64,000 nucleotides of DNA from Macrobrachium rosenbergii (lineage: Eukaryota > Arthropoda > Malacostraca > Decapoda > Palaemonidae). A program made the translations under genes and the position numbers. Below, piece after piece: positions 1 to 11,468 of this stretch. The stretch spans positions 22,049,644 through 22,113,643 of the forward strand of contig NC_089761.1 in NCBI RefSeq assembly GCF_040412425.1, read 5' to 3'. A model generated the notes under the pieces. That model was not told the DNA's origin and did not search any database. It saw nothing but the letters and a program-made list of their open reading frames with translations. The stretch's first letter is position 1. Every line of letters starts with the position of its first letter.

Positions 1-153
1 CTTTCTCTCTTTGTTCTGAAATGCTCTATGTCTCTGTTTTAGAATGGCGCATTTACAGTTTGTAAATGGTACAGGTAAAATTAGATCAATTTGAAATTAT
101 CTATCGTACAATTAAAGGCATACAGAGAAACAGTGATACGTAAGTTGCGCTAA

Positions 154-157
<4 letters not shown>

Positions 158-223
<66 letters not shown>
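158..223 (+). repeat. (GA)n microsatellite
   Basis: About 33 GA units. Confidence 0.95.
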
Positions 224-226
<3 letters not shown>

Positions 227-498
227 TTGACCACTAATCAGCAACACTACCCCTTCTTGTCATGTTAAAGTGACACGTCTGACAGCTTTTTGCCTTCAAG
301 CTTCTTACAGGTGAGGGAAAAATATTTGTTTGTTTATAATACTTATCACATACGAATTTTGTAACTACAGTTATATTATTATTATTATTATTATTATTTA
401 ATCTTATTAAGATCTGAAAATTAGTATTTATTAGGTAAAAAATTTATTTATTCTACAAAACAAATAAACATATACATGTACCATAAAAATTCCCTCAT

Positions 499-501
<3 letters not shown>

Positions 502-587
<86 letters not shown>

Positions 588-588
588 G
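502..588 (+). repeat. (GA)n microsatellite
   Basis: About 43 GA units with one interruption. A shorter (ATT)n lies at 374-398. Confidence 0.95.
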
Positions 589-618
589 TTATTACTTTTA
601 TTATTTAATGTTATTTAA

Positions 619-2411
619 CCCTTAAATGCCGAGCCTCTATTTACAAAAGTGTCTGTCGATGTCAGGAACTGGCGGCGTTCGGGAGTTAGCACCGAAGCGG
701 AAAAAAAGTTTTTTCAAAAAATCACAGCACGCTTAGTTTTCAAGATGAAGAGTTCACTTTTGGCTCCGTTTTTTGTCATTGCTTGAAGTTTAGTATGCAA
801 CCATCAGAAATGAAAAAAAATATCATTATCATATATCAATATTGGAATATATGACAGAGCAAAAAAAAATTTCATATATAATTGTATACAAATCGCGTTG
901 TGAGCAAAACGGTTAAAGCTAATGAGTTATTTTTTTTCCATTGTATTGTACACTAAATTGCAATGATTTTGGTATATAACAAATTGTAAAACGATCAAAG
1001 CAACAACAAAGAGAAAATATTATCACAAAATGATGCATGAATTCGTAACGTGTGGACATACAAACAAGTTTTTTTAAAATTCACCATAAATCGAAATATT
1101 GTGCTAGAGACTTCCCGCTTGATGCAAAATGAAGGTAATTGATTTAATATTACTAGACTGTAAGTGTTTTAGGTTACATTGCAGTTTTCAACCATTTCGG
1201 TCTGTTGCTTGACCAAGGTTGAATTTTTTCTATTTATCGTGATTTATATGAAAATATTTCAAAACTGATAAAAGCTACAACATGAGTTATTTTTTTGTTG
1301 TATTCTACATGATATTACGCAAATTTTCATGTATAACATTTTATGTAAGGCCTAATATAAAATGGTGCAAAATTACGACAAGGTGACTAAAGAAATTCTA
1401 AGATTTTCAGCTGTTGTCACACAGGAGGTAAGGAAAATTTTTTTTCAAAAATTACAATAAATCGAAATATTGTGCTAGAGACTTCCCGTTTGTTGCAAAA
1501 TGAAGGTAAATGATTGAATGTTACTAGAATGTAAGAGTTTTAGCCTACAATTGCGTTTATCGACCATTTCGGTCGAGTCAAAGTTGACTGGAAGGTTGAA
1601 ATTTTGGCATTATCGTGATTTACATGAAAATATTTCAAAACTGATAAAAGCTACAACCATGGGTTGTTTTTTGTTGTATTTTACATGAAATTGCACACAT
1701 TTTCATATATAAAACTTTATGTAACGGCTAATATAAAACGGTGCAAACATTACGAATTTCCGAGATTTTCGGCAGAGTTACCGCGCATGGACGTAAGGAA
1801 AAAGTTTTTTTTTAAAATTCACCATAAATCGAAATATTGTGCTAGAGACTTCCCGTTTGTTGCAAAATGAAGGTAAATGATTGAATATTACTAGAATGTA
1901 AGAGTTTTAGCTTACAATTGCATTTTTTCGACCATTTGGTTGAGTCAAAGTTGATCAAGGTTGAAATTTTGGCACTTATCATGATTTATATGAAAAATAT
2001 TTCAAAACTTAAAAAGCTACAACCATGGGTTTTTTTGTTGTATTCTACCTGAAATTGCACACATTTTCATATATAAAACTTTATGTAATGGCTAATATAA
2101 AACGGTGCAAAAATTACGACACAAAGTAACGAAAGGATTTCTGAGATGCGTCGCTGATGCTCTGTAGTGCGAGAAGAAAGAAATTCGCGCATGCGCGGCT
2201 CGGTAACATTTGTAAACAAAACAAGAGCGTGATCCATGAACTCCCAGCATCCCTCAAGGCGCGTGATTTAAAATCTTTCGCAAACTAGGCCTATAACTAT
2301 TTTTCCGCAAATATTTAAAAAAACTTTTTGTAGTCGACGTACCTTACGTCCGCTCGGCACCCGACGGACAATTTTAGTCAACGTACGATACGTCCAGTCG
2401 GCGTTTATGGG
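619..2411. mobile_element. TTAA-flanked non-autonomous element 1 (piggyBac-type target)
   Basis: The element is flanked on both sides by TTAA (615-618 and 2412-2415). Its termini are imperfect inverted repeats: CCCTTAAATGCCGA on the left and CCCATAAACGCCGA as the reverse complement on the right. TTAA duplication and CCC-starting ends are hallmarks of the piggyBac superfamily. No transposase frame is present. The interior is AT-rich, with three tandem copies of a roughly 370-bp unit. Two subterminal motifs ACGTA-N3-TACG lie at 2337-2348 and 2381-2392. It lies just downstream of the Pep-like gene. Confidence 0.6.
1070..2125. repeat. Three tandem copies of a ~370-bp unit inside TTAA element 1
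   Basis: The marker TCGAAATATTGTGCTAGAG occurs at 1091, 1462 and 1829, giving periods of 371 and 367 bp. Flanking sequence matches at each copy, including CTTCCCG..GCAAAATGAAGG, CGACCATTT and TGAAAATATTTCAAAACT. Differences are scattered substitutions and small indels. Confidence 0.8.
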
Positions 2412-2655
2412 TTAATTTACACATAAAAGCTTGAAAACTTATAAATTACATAAAAAATTAAACATAAACACTTTTGCAGGCTTTCTCAGTATTCGCAAGT
2501 GTTCCCGGTCTGTGAAAAACTCGTGTATGATAATTAGTTAGGTTCCAATGAAAAGTTTGTGTGTCTGTGAATTCGCGCAACTCGAATCGCGCAAGTTTGG
2601 GGTATTAATGTACTGTAGTCACATTTCTAAACTCCAAATAACTGAATAGTCAAAA

Positions 2656-2679
2656 TTAAGCCATATGAAAAGCAGAGGA
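2656..2679 (-). CDS. Tentative last coding exon (SSAFHMA, stop)
   Basis: On the minus strand the T-tract of about 30 bases is followed by ATAATTTCAG, an ideal pyrimidine tract plus acceptor. From there the frame continues in phase 0 for seven codons to TAA. This implies a 54-bp intron (2680-2733), short but possible in arthropods. The alternative is a terminal exon outside the window or below 2656. No convincing polyadenylation signal is seen between 2656 and the TTAA element. Confidence 0.3.
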   Translation of the reverse strand, partial: SSAFHMA

Positions 2680-2696
2680 CTGAAATTATACTTATG

Positions 2697-2697
2697 G

Positions 2698-2726
<29 letters not shown>
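2697..2726 (+). repeat. Poly-A run (poly-T on the gene strand)
   Basis: 30 A's. On the gene strand it forms the pyrimidine tract before the tentative last acceptor. Confidence 0.95.
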
Positions 2727-2732
<6 letters not shown>

Positions 2733-2733
2733 C

Positions 2734-2897
2734 TTCTAGAAAAGAGGTCTCTTCTTCAAAGTCTTCTCCAACCTCCTTCAATTTGTTGTTACTTTCACGG
2801 ACATTTTCAACTGCAGCTTCAGCTTTTTTCTTCCCTTCTGTTGTGGTATCTTCATTTACAGAGTTGCAAGAGTCTTCTATTTCAGTCATAATGGCAC
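2734..2897 (-). CDS. Pep-like gene, coding exon 12
   Basis: Two bases complete Gly634, then residues 635-688 follow. The segment is acidic and lysine-rich, with a helical stretch (KKKAEAAVENVRESNNKLKE). The acceptor is GTGTGTTTCAG. The 3' boundary is uncertain. A weak donor GTTTGT gives a phase-0 end at 2734, just before a T-tract of about 30 bases. If not spliced there, the frame would run into poly-Phe and stop at 2692, which is implausible for a protein end. Confidence 0.55.
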
Positions 2898-3489
2898 CTG
2901 AAACACACAAAACACTCCTGATTAAATAAAGTTTCTTCTCAATTTACAGAAAATAATTGCCACTAAAATGGAAAAAATTCTTGCTTTTCTTGACAAAATC
3001 TCAATAAATTCTGATGCTATAAGGTTGAAATACTATAGCCAACTGATTAGAATTTCACACTTAAACAAGTCAATCAGCTTAAGACAAACTCGTGCCTGCA
3101 CGTAATGTAGGCCAGCCGTTTTAATGGTTAAACATTATGATGATGGAAGGTTATCATCGTCAACATCATTATTACTAATATTATTATTATTATTATTTTC
3201 CATCACACTATATTGATTACTCATCAATATTATTATTATTATTATACATCCATTGTTGTTATACCACGAATATAATAACACTTTATTATCATTTTACACA
3301 TTTCATTATGGTTTATTTTCGGTTATGACTAGAATATACACAGATGTGAGGGGTTAGGCGGACATTTTAACGTTAGCAGTCACCTGCTTAACTCTACAAT
3401 TTTTTTCAAATTTTCACAAAAAGTTCTAAAGAGTAGGGCTTTTATATGAAACTTAGTTTAAATCAATATCTTTCTTAGAAGCAGTGTAA

Positions 3490-4236
3490 TGAATGCTAGA
3501 CTTTGAGGGCAATTTACTCATTTTTAAAAAGTGGCGTTTACAACCTTCTGGTTCTGAGGCCCTCATATCTGACCCAGCAGGGACAGAGGGACATTCTCAA
3601 GGCAAAGATAGGCCATTAACTAGCAGTAAAAGTCCAGCTACCCTTACCACCTTCTCCTGGACATTCACTACTATCTACCAGTCTTTAAGATTAGAGCACA
3701 TCAATCACCTTCCTCAGGGAAAGATCACTAGGTTTCAAGTTGACAATGGTAGCCTAAATAAAAAAAAATCAGGCTGGTGCAAGGTCCAAGTCTCAAGATA
3801 CCTTGCTATGAACAGACAAGAATGATGTAGTAAGCTTTTCAAGTTGTTCCATGAAGGCATAACATGGTTGCAGACTATCAACCTAAGGTGAGGATAACAG
3901 GTCCTCATATGGTGTCAGTTTACTGTTCCTTGCAACTGGATCTAGCCACCTAGAAGCTGGATTCGGTGCTCCTTTCCTACAAAAACCTCGATGTCTGCAA
4001 GTTTCTGCCTTTCAGCACCATTGCTTTTATGTTGGTCAATCTCAGGGCCTCCAACAACATGAGGATAATGATGGCTGATCCCCCTTGGTCACAGCATGAG
4101 TTGGTTTGCAGACATGTTGTTCATCCCGGCAGAAAAGCCATGCAGTCTTCCAATTTGATAGAAGCTTCTTAGAAAGCTGTATTTCCTGAGGTTCCGCAAC
4201 AATATCCAGATGCTTCAGAGTAACGCTTACAAGTTA
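3490..4236. other. Unidentified GC-richer stretch, left part
   Basis: Base composition is clearly richer than the flanks, and short open frames exist on the plus strand (for example 3493-3825), but no domain is recognised. TTAA element 2 interrupts it; the GC-richer texture resumes at 5965-6330. It is probably an old decayed mobile element that was hit later by the TTAA element. No function can be claimed. Confidence 0.3.
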
Positions 4237-4240
4237 TTAA

Positions 4241-5960
4241 CACTTTCCTGTTCAATTGACGTAACATTACGCAATACCCCCCTACCCCCCTTCTTTTCTG
4301 ACTGACGTAATTTTACGTAAAATTTACTGACATTTTCGTGAAGTGTGGTAGGGGTAAATTTTTTTATTTTCGGACAGTTGGTGGTTTCCATAGGCTAAAG
4401 CATACCTTGGACCGTAACTCAGGCATCAATACGCCAGGCAAGCAGTCCTATATACTAAATGCGCAAATCCATGGCATAGTAAATTCCTCACAATGAAATC
4501 AGCTGATCCTACCCACGTTTCTCTCTCGTATCTTACATTTTTTTAAAAATGTAGGATTACATTATTGGAAACACTCTGTTTTACTTCATTTTCTATAAAT
4601 TATTTAGTTCCTCTACTGTGCATAAAATCCATGGCGCAGTAAATTTCTCACGACATCAGCTGATCCCAAATACAGGCCTGGCAGGCCACACTTCTGTAAG
4701 AGACCATGCGACGAGGTTGGGTAAACACTGTGGTCATTTACATACAGCTACGTCAATCGAGAACAGTTTCAACATGCTTATCGCAAAGTTTTTACGGTAA
4801 AACTAGCAGAAAACGCGTTAGTGCATCACATAAGAGACGTCTGGATTTTAGGCAGGGCTCTGAATCTCATTTTTCATTATCATATATATTGATACTTAGA
4901 GAATTTTGTTGGCTTTCTCATAAAAAATAATTCATTCACCTAACTGTTATAGCTTTTGAGCTACGAACGATAATGTTGACAACGGTAACATTTTTTCGCT
5001 TCGAACAGCTTGTAACGCCAAAATGAAACTGTTGCCGCTACTAAAGCCATTTTTCTGACTCTCACTTTATTCCTCAACCTTCCTCTACATTTTTGTATAT
5101 TTACAAAGTAATTTCTATGAAAAATATCTGAGCTAGGCTATTAAAAAAATGTCTAGCGATAATTCTCACCATATGCCGGCAGCGCTCTGTTTCTTACCCT
5201 ATTTTCTATTAATTTTCACCAACTGACTTATTGCCTTTTTCATTCTTTTATATGTCGATATTTAGAGAATTTTCTTGGCTTTCTCATAAAAACAATTCAT
5301 TCGCCTAACTGTTATAGTTTTTGAGCTGTGAACAATAATGTTGACAACGGTAACTTTTTTCGTTGATCAACTTATAACGTCAAAATGATACTGTTGCCAT
5401 TACCAAAGCCATTTTTCTTGACTTTCCTTTATTCTTCAACTTTTCCTCACATTTTAGTATATTTACAAAGTAATTTCTATGAAAATAACTGAGATAGGCT
5501 CTTCAAAAAATATTTTTCTAGCGATAATTCTCACCATAGGCTGGGCAGAGCGCCTGTTTCTCACCCTCTTTTCTATCAATTTTTTCACCAACTGGACTTA
5601 TTGAATTTCCATTGTTTTATATGTCAATATTTAGGAATTTTGTTGGCTTTCTCATTAAAAATAATTAACGTCTGACTTTCATAGTTTTTTGGTTACGTAA
5701 CGAAAATATAAAAATAAGAATTTTTTTTTTTTTAAATAACTCACATTTTTTCGTATTTAGAGGGCTGGGACTCTTATTCTGACTATTCCACCATAAAATA
5801 TAAACATTTAGAAAAAAAGGACAGCAAAATGAACGTTGTTGGCATAAAATTTCTATTTTTGCTGAATTTTTCGAAATAATTATTTTTTAGCACTATCATC
5901 TCAGACACATTGAGGCTCATGTACCCTCAGTGATGTGATAACTAAACAGATAGGAAAGGG
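4241..5960. mobile_element. TTAA-flanked non-autonomous element 2
   Basis: TTAA occurs at 4237-4240 and 5961-5964. The left end begins CACTTTCCTG and the reverse complement of the right end begins CCCTTTCCTA, a short imperfect inverted repeat. Subterminal motifs ACGTA-N4-TACG lie at 4259-4271 and 4305-4317. As in element 1, there is no transposase, and the interior is a tandem array with a period near 368 bp. It sits in the intron between exons 12 and 11 of the Pep-like gene, inside an older GC-richer sequence. Confidence 0.55.
4880..5720. repeat. Tandem copies of a ~368-bp unit inside TTAA element 2
   Basis: Marker TTGGCTTTCTCATAAAAA and its surroundings recur about every 366-369 bp (anchors near 4891, 5257 and 5626). 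The third copy is partial. AATGTTGACAACGGTAAC and CATTTTTCT..GACT recur in the first two. I see no clear sequence identity with the unit of element 1, only the same length and AT-richness. Confidence 0.75.
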
Positions 5961-5964
5961 TTAA

Positions 5965-7393
5965 AATGCAACTCTGAAGTAAAAAATTTTTCTCAAGCTG
6001 TAGCCACCACCATTGTGGGCTCTTGCCAGACCTTGGCAAACAACCTTCATCAAGCCAAGTAAAGCCGACTCTGTACGTGGTGAAAGTGCATGGGCATTAA
6101 TCTGATCAACTTCACTGTTCCAGCATTCACTAACGTTCTCCAGTTTCTCCTTTCTCCTTCAATGAAGCTTTCCGCCTCTGCTATCATGGGATACATGTCT
6201 CCCCTTGTACAGGTACTATATTTAAATTTAAAGGTGTGTATATTAAGCTTCAATTGTACAGAACTGGCGAGTCAAACATTTTGGGGTGGTTCTTCAAAAG
6301 TTTCTTAAATCTTCAAGGTAAAACTTCAGAATGGTTCTCAAGTCTTCATGCTGCTATTAAATCTCTTTAATAGTCTTCCCTGATGAATCTCACCATGAAA
6401 ATGCTATTTCTTCTAGTAACTGATTCTTTAGGACAGCAGAAAGCTGCTTGCACTTTAAGGCATTTGTCATTTGCTACTGACTTCATAACAAAAAATCAGT
6501 CATTTAACAGAAAAGACCATACCACTGCATTTCTCATTATCCTTCCCTTGTCCTCAATGAAGAGTAATAAAAATGACCATGTCCAGTGAAGGTCATCCAA
6601 CACTCTTATGTATACAATCAATGACCTTAATGAGACCAGAACTCAAGGATTTTCCTATCTATGAGCCAGTGGAAGAAGCAAGTATGAAAGAACATCAATC
6701 CATATTGGTTGAGAGTGGTCACCTCTCAACCATGAGAGAGTGAGGGAAGTGCTTAGCAGTGAAACATAAACAAGCATGGCAGATGAAGTATACTCATGTT
6801 TGCTGCATTTATAATTTTATATTATAATGCTAAATTTGTATGTGTTTTTGTACCTGTTTCTTACATAACATTGTGTGCATTATTTGATGCTTTTCCAAGC
6901 ATTTAATTCATGTACTTAACTTGATGTTTTTACAAGCATTTAATCGCTGTACTTTACTAACTGATTACAAACATGAAGACTTCAAAAAAAAATTTACTGC
7001 ACTGCATTTACTCCATATGGTTGTGTTTTCTAACATCTAAGTTACTTTACAGAACTTTTACACTATTTCTAAGAGATAGAAAGAGCATACAGGTAGTGGA
7101 CACTGCAGGTCATGAACTGCAAAGAAAAGAATTCTTCCTGAAGGAGTTGAACTTACAATGAAAATTCTCTTCACATTTTTCATAGAATCAGTGTTTCCAC
7201 TGAAGAAGAATGATTCTTTGCATGAACCTTCTTCTAAAGATAACCAAATGGCACAGAACTACTATTCAATAAACAAGTTCATTATTTCTCAATGGTCCCT
7301 CTCTTTAGATTGAGTCAAAATAGTTCAAACATTAAGGCTGTCCAATGAAAAAATTTTAATTTTAAAGGCTAAAATTGGACTCTTCTTGTGTAC
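5965..7393. other. Intron sequence, right part of the interrupted stretch then unique DNA
   Basis: Positions 5965-6330 continue the GC-richer texture seen before TTAA element 2. From 6330 to 7393 I see AT-rich intron sequence with no recognisable repeat or exon apart from short low-complexity runs. Confidence 0.3.
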
Positions 7394-7559
7394 CTTGAAG
7401 CATGTCAAGACTTTTATTAACTTCTTCCCAAAAGTTTTCTTGTTCTGGATCTTCTTCCATTTCTGGTTCAGCTTCATCTCGTTCCCCATGTTTACATTCT
7501 TGTTTCTCAACTTTGGTACCAATCTCGTCATCTGTTTCTTCCCCACTCAAAATCTGATC
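7394..7559 (-). CDS. Pep-like gene, coding exon 11 (acidic C-terminal region)
   Basis: Encodes residues 579-633 plus one base. The segment is strongly acidic (GEETDDEIG; EPEMEEDPEQENFWEE) with a possible amphipathic helix at FWEEVNKSLDMLQ. The acceptor is CATACCTACCTAG behind a pyrimidine tract, and the donor is GTACACAAG. The phase agrees with both neighbours. The 6.6-kb upstream intron is almost wholly a DIRS element. Confidence 0.65.
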
Positions 7560-7789
7560 CTAGGTAGGTATGAAAAAGAGGGAAACAAACTATCATGATA
7601 CTTGTAGAGTAATCTAATTTTAAAAATACAGGAAATAACAAATTACTGTATATTCATTTTCTATATTTCTATTTTCACTTTGACTTTCTCCACAACTGCC
7701 GTAACAACAATTATGAATCAAGTGTTATTAATATCAACAAAGGGATCACAACATGAAGACAAAAATGATATTTTTATAATAAAATAAAG

Positions 7790-7949
7790 TTTGTTCATAC
7801 TTACCTGGCAGATATATATATAGCTGTATTCTCAAGGACCGACAGAAATTCAAAACTTACGGCACACGAGTGGGGCCAGGTGGTTAGTACCCATTCCCGC
7901 GCTGGGAGGCGGGTATCAGAACCATTCCCATTTTCTATTCAGATTTTCT
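7790..7949. repeat. DIRS left inverted terminal repeat
   Basis: It runs from TTTGTTCATACTTACC through AAGGACCGACAGAAATTC to CTATTCAGATTTTCT. It matches the reverse complement of 14025-14188 over about 160 bp with small differences. The left end extends about 28 bp further outwards (to 7762) than the right end. Confidence 0.85.
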
Positions 7950-7990
7950 AGAGCTACTGTCTCCTGAGGGGAGGAGGGTGGGTACTATGA

Positions 7991-8085
7991 TTATATATAT
8001 CTGCCAGGTAAGTAGGAACAAACTTTATTTTATTATAAAAATATCATTTTGTTCATGAGACTTACCTGTCAGATATATATAGCTG
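7991..8085. repeat. DIRS internal complementary region
   Basis: Bases 7991-8050 are the reverse complement of the outer left end (7762-7823). Bases 8051-8085 are the reverse complement of the outer right end (14149-14184). The two abut at ATCATTTT/GTTCATGAG. This is the junction expected of the circular intermediate and is a defining DIRS structure. Confidence 0.85.
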
Positions 8086-8464
8086 AATCCACCATTGGAG
8101 GTGGGAAGACAGAATAGGATTTTAGGAAACAAAATATGTAGGCGATTGACGCTTGGTTCTTTACCTGTTAGCATTGCTGACTTCGTGATTACTGTCACCA
8201 AGTCTGCTTCTGCTTTACTAGAGTCTCCAGCGAGGTAGCGACCTATAAAGCTGGTGAATTCTAGATGATCTGTCAACGGGGGCGAGACCACAATGTGACT
8301 AGACCATATGACCTTACTGTGAGGGGCAAACGACAAACTAAACAACCACCTGACCAAGCCTAGTTACGTCATGAAGTTATAACATAGATTAAGGACTGGG
8401 ACGACCACGGTGGTGACCCAACAACTATAAAAACACCATTACTAAAAATTAAAAACAAACACAC

Positions 8465-9800
8465 CTAACCAATAACTATAGGAGAGGATGAGTGTCGCTT
8501 TCTTCCCCAAGATCGTATTTGGAAACGTAAGGCCCTAGTGCACAGCAATTCTCGTGAGGGAGTCTTTACTTCAGTCAGGTAATGAAGCAAACACAGAATT
8601 GCTTCTCCAAAAAGTGGCACCCAGAATGTCATTGAGAGACAAGTTTTTCTGGAAAGCCACTGAGGTAGCAATGGCTCTCACCTCGTGAGCCTTGACTTTC
8701 AAAAGGCTCAAATCCTTGTCTTGAACACTGGAATGGGCATCTATAATAGTGTTCCTTAAAAAGAACGCCAGAGCATTCTTAGAGAGGTAAATCAGGCCTC
8801 TTAACCGAAAGCACCACAGATTGTTAGAAGGACCTCGACAATTCTGAGTCCTCTGTAAATAAAATTTCAGAGCCCTGACAGGGCACAGGGTTCTCTCTGG
8901 TTCTTGTCCAATGATCTCCGTCAAACCCTTAATCTCGAGGCCCTGGGCCAAGGGAAGACGGGTTTTCATTTTTAGCAAGAAACATAGGGCTCAAGGAACA
9001 TATCGCATCATGGCCTCTAAAGCCTATAATCTTGCTGATAGCCTGAAGTTCACTAACTCTCTCGGGCCGTCGCCAGAGCAGTTAGGAAAATAGCTTTTCT
9101 GGATAATCCCTGAAGGATGCAGAATGTAGAGGCTCAAATTGATTCGACATTCAGGAATTTTAGGACAACATCTAAATTCCACGAAGGCAACTTTGGGTGA
9201 GCTACCTTAGAAGTTTCAAAAGACCTTAGAAGATCGTGAAGGTCTTTGTTGTCCGATATGTCGAGGCCTCTAAGTCTAAAAACCGTTGACAGCATGCTTC
9301 TGTAACCTTTGATGGTAGGGTACTGCCAGCTTTAAGTCCTTCCTCAAATAAAACAGAAAGTCCGCTATCTGGGACACAGAGGTTGTGGTAGTGAAATTCC
9401 CTTAAGCTTGCACCACTTCCTGAATAAGACCCACTTGATTGGTACACTGCATTAGAGGAGGCTCTCCTGCGTTGGCGATCGCCTTAGCCACAGGTCTTGA
9501 AAACCCCTCGCTCTGACCAACTTTCGATAGTCTGAATGCAGTCAGACTCAGAGCGGGAAGGTTTTTGTGGTACCTCTCGAAGTGGGGTTGTCTGAGAAGA
9601 TCTATTCTCATGGGAAGCATCCTTGGGAAGTCCACTAGGAATGTCATGACCTCTGTGAACCACTCCGCTGAAGGCCAAAAGGGGGCGATTAATGTCATCC
9701 TCGACCCTTCTGAGGCCACAAACTTCCTGATGACTTCCCCAGGATCTTGAATGGGGAAAGGCATACAGGTCCAGACCCTTCCAGTCCCAAAGGAGGGCAT
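8465..9800 (-). pseudogene. DIRS tyrosine recombinase
   Basis: The N-terminal/linker part lies in frames 9402-10038 (DLLSRQRQLLPTEW, then DLLRQPHFERYHKN). The catalytic part is in 8571-8978, with RTLCPVRALKFYLQRT and the box HEVRAIATSVAF, which contains the conserved His and Arg. The last block (FWRSNSVFA) shifts frame, and the expected catalytic Tyr appears next as HYLTEV in the adjoining frame (8465-8671). The recombinase inserts the circular DNA, replacing the integrase of LTR elements. The copy is inactive as read. Confidence 0.75.
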
Positions 9801-10019
9801 CTACTGCTACTGCCCTGGGTCGAGCACGGGAGAGCAGTATAGAGGTAGCCTTGTCCCTTGGACGTTGCAAAAGGTCCACCAGGACGCCCCCAAAGCTTCC
9901 AAAGCTCCTGACATACTCTGCGTGTAGGGTCCACTCTGTTGGAAGAAGTTGACGCTGCCGACTGAGAAGGTCCGCTCGGCATTCTCGACCCCTGCTATGA
10001 ATCGCGTGAGAAGCGTAAC

Positions 10020-10632
10020 TTATCGAGAATGGGCCCACAACAGGATCTCTTTGGCAATCAGGAAGAGGGACTGAGAACGAGTACCTCCTTGCTTCTTGAG
10101 GTACGCCAGGGCTGTGGTGTTGTCGAGTTGATCTGAACCACCCGGCCTACAACCTGACTTTGGAAGAACTGAAGAGCTAAGAGAATCGCCTCCCAGTTCT
10201 CTTAGATTGATGTGCCAGGACACCTGTTCCCCCTTCCAGGTGCCTGACACTTCTCCCCCTAGTGTTGCTCCCCATCCCGACGTGGACGCGCCGGAAAACA
10301 ACACTAGGTCGGGGTTCTGAAGGAGAGTAAACCCCTTCTGCCTGTTTTATGGGATCGAGCCACCACCTTAGATGGTCCTTGGCAGAGAGAGAGATCTTGA
10401 GAGTCTCCTCTAGATCCTCCTTGTTCATCCAGTTGTCCGCGAGGAAAAACTGGAGGGGTCTGAGATGCAACCTCCCCAGGGAAACAAACTTCTCCAGTGA
10501 TGAAATGGTCCCCAGCAGACTCATCCATTCCCTCACCGAGCATGTTTCTTTCCCCAGGAAGGCTGAAACTTTTTTGAAGCAGTGCTGCTGACGTTCCTGG
10601 GATGGAAAGGCTCGAAAAGCCACTGAATCCAT
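10020..10632 (-). pseudogene. DIRS connection and RNase H domain
   Basis: Frame 10177-10632 holds the thumb/connection region (LSAKDHLRWWLDPI). Frame 10020-10304 holds the RNase H core: GASTSGWGATLG, then VSWHINLRELGG, and NTTALAYLKKQGGTRS with EILLWAHSR. RNase H removes the RNA strand during reverse transcription. The two frames overlap and are connected by a frameshift near 10300. The segment directly follows the reverse transcriptase, as in all DIRS elements. Confidence 0.75.
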
Positions 10633-11266
10633 CTGAATCCCCAGATAAACAATGGACTGAGAGGATCAGATGTGACTTCTCGAAGTTCACTAGAAGTCCC
10701 AGGGACTTTGTCATCTTCAACGTTGAGTGCAGGTCCTCCAGACACCTTTCTTTTGATGTGGCTCAATGAGCCAGTCGTCTAAGTAGAGCGAGATCCTTAT
10801 GCCCGCTGGTGAAGCCACCAGGTAACGTTCCTCATCAGAACTGTGAAACCATAGGAGCCATACTCAGTCCGAAACACAGAGCCCTGAACTGGTACACTCG
10901 TCCCCCAGGACAAACCTCAAATACTTCCTTGATTGAGGATGAATGGGGGACGTGAAAATACTGGCGTCCTGGAGATCCAGCGAGACCATCCAATCGCCTG
11001 GTCTTAACGCACTTAAAACGGACTGAGACGTCTCCATCTTGAACTTTTCCTTGACAACAAAATGGTTCAGTCTGCTGATGTCCAGGACTGGTCTCCACCC
11101 CAGAGTGTTTTGGAACCAAGAAGAGACGATTGTAGAAACCTGGAGAATCCAAATCCAGGACTCGCTCTATGGCTCTCTTTTCGAGCAGATCGAAAAGAAT
11201 CTGTTGTTTCTCTGGGCGGTAAGAGGGCGACAGATCCTTGGGTGTTGAAGACGGGGGGAAAATCAA
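10533..11266 (-). pseudogene. DIRS reverse transcriptase
   Basis: Frame 10835-11266 contains the finger and palm blocks GFYNRLFLVPK, then a shifted palm region, then YQFRALCFGLSMAPMV, a block highly typical of DIRS and related reverse transcriptases. After a frameshift the catalytic box reads SLYLDDWLI (about 10770-10795), continuing into the thumb. The enzyme copies the element RNA into DNA. At least two frame changes break it: between the palm blocks and before YLDD. The aspartate pair itself is intact. Confidence 0.8.
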
Positions 11267-11468
11267 GGAACGGGATCCTGTAACCTTTCCCGATTACACT
11301 GAGGGACCAGGAGTCCGCCCCTTTTACTCTTCAGGCTTCCGAAAACAAAAGAAGCCTGGCTCCTACTGGTGTCTGGAGATCCGGGTATCATTTCTTGCCC
11401 CTTGGGTGAGAAGGGGCACCACCTCTGGAGGCCTCTTCCTCGAGGAAAGGATTTAGAGGAGGAAGCTC

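Noticed and set aside
2692..2910. Poly-Phe C-terminus as the true protein end
   Set aside because: It requires translating a T-tract that varies easily in length; splicing before or within it is more plausible.
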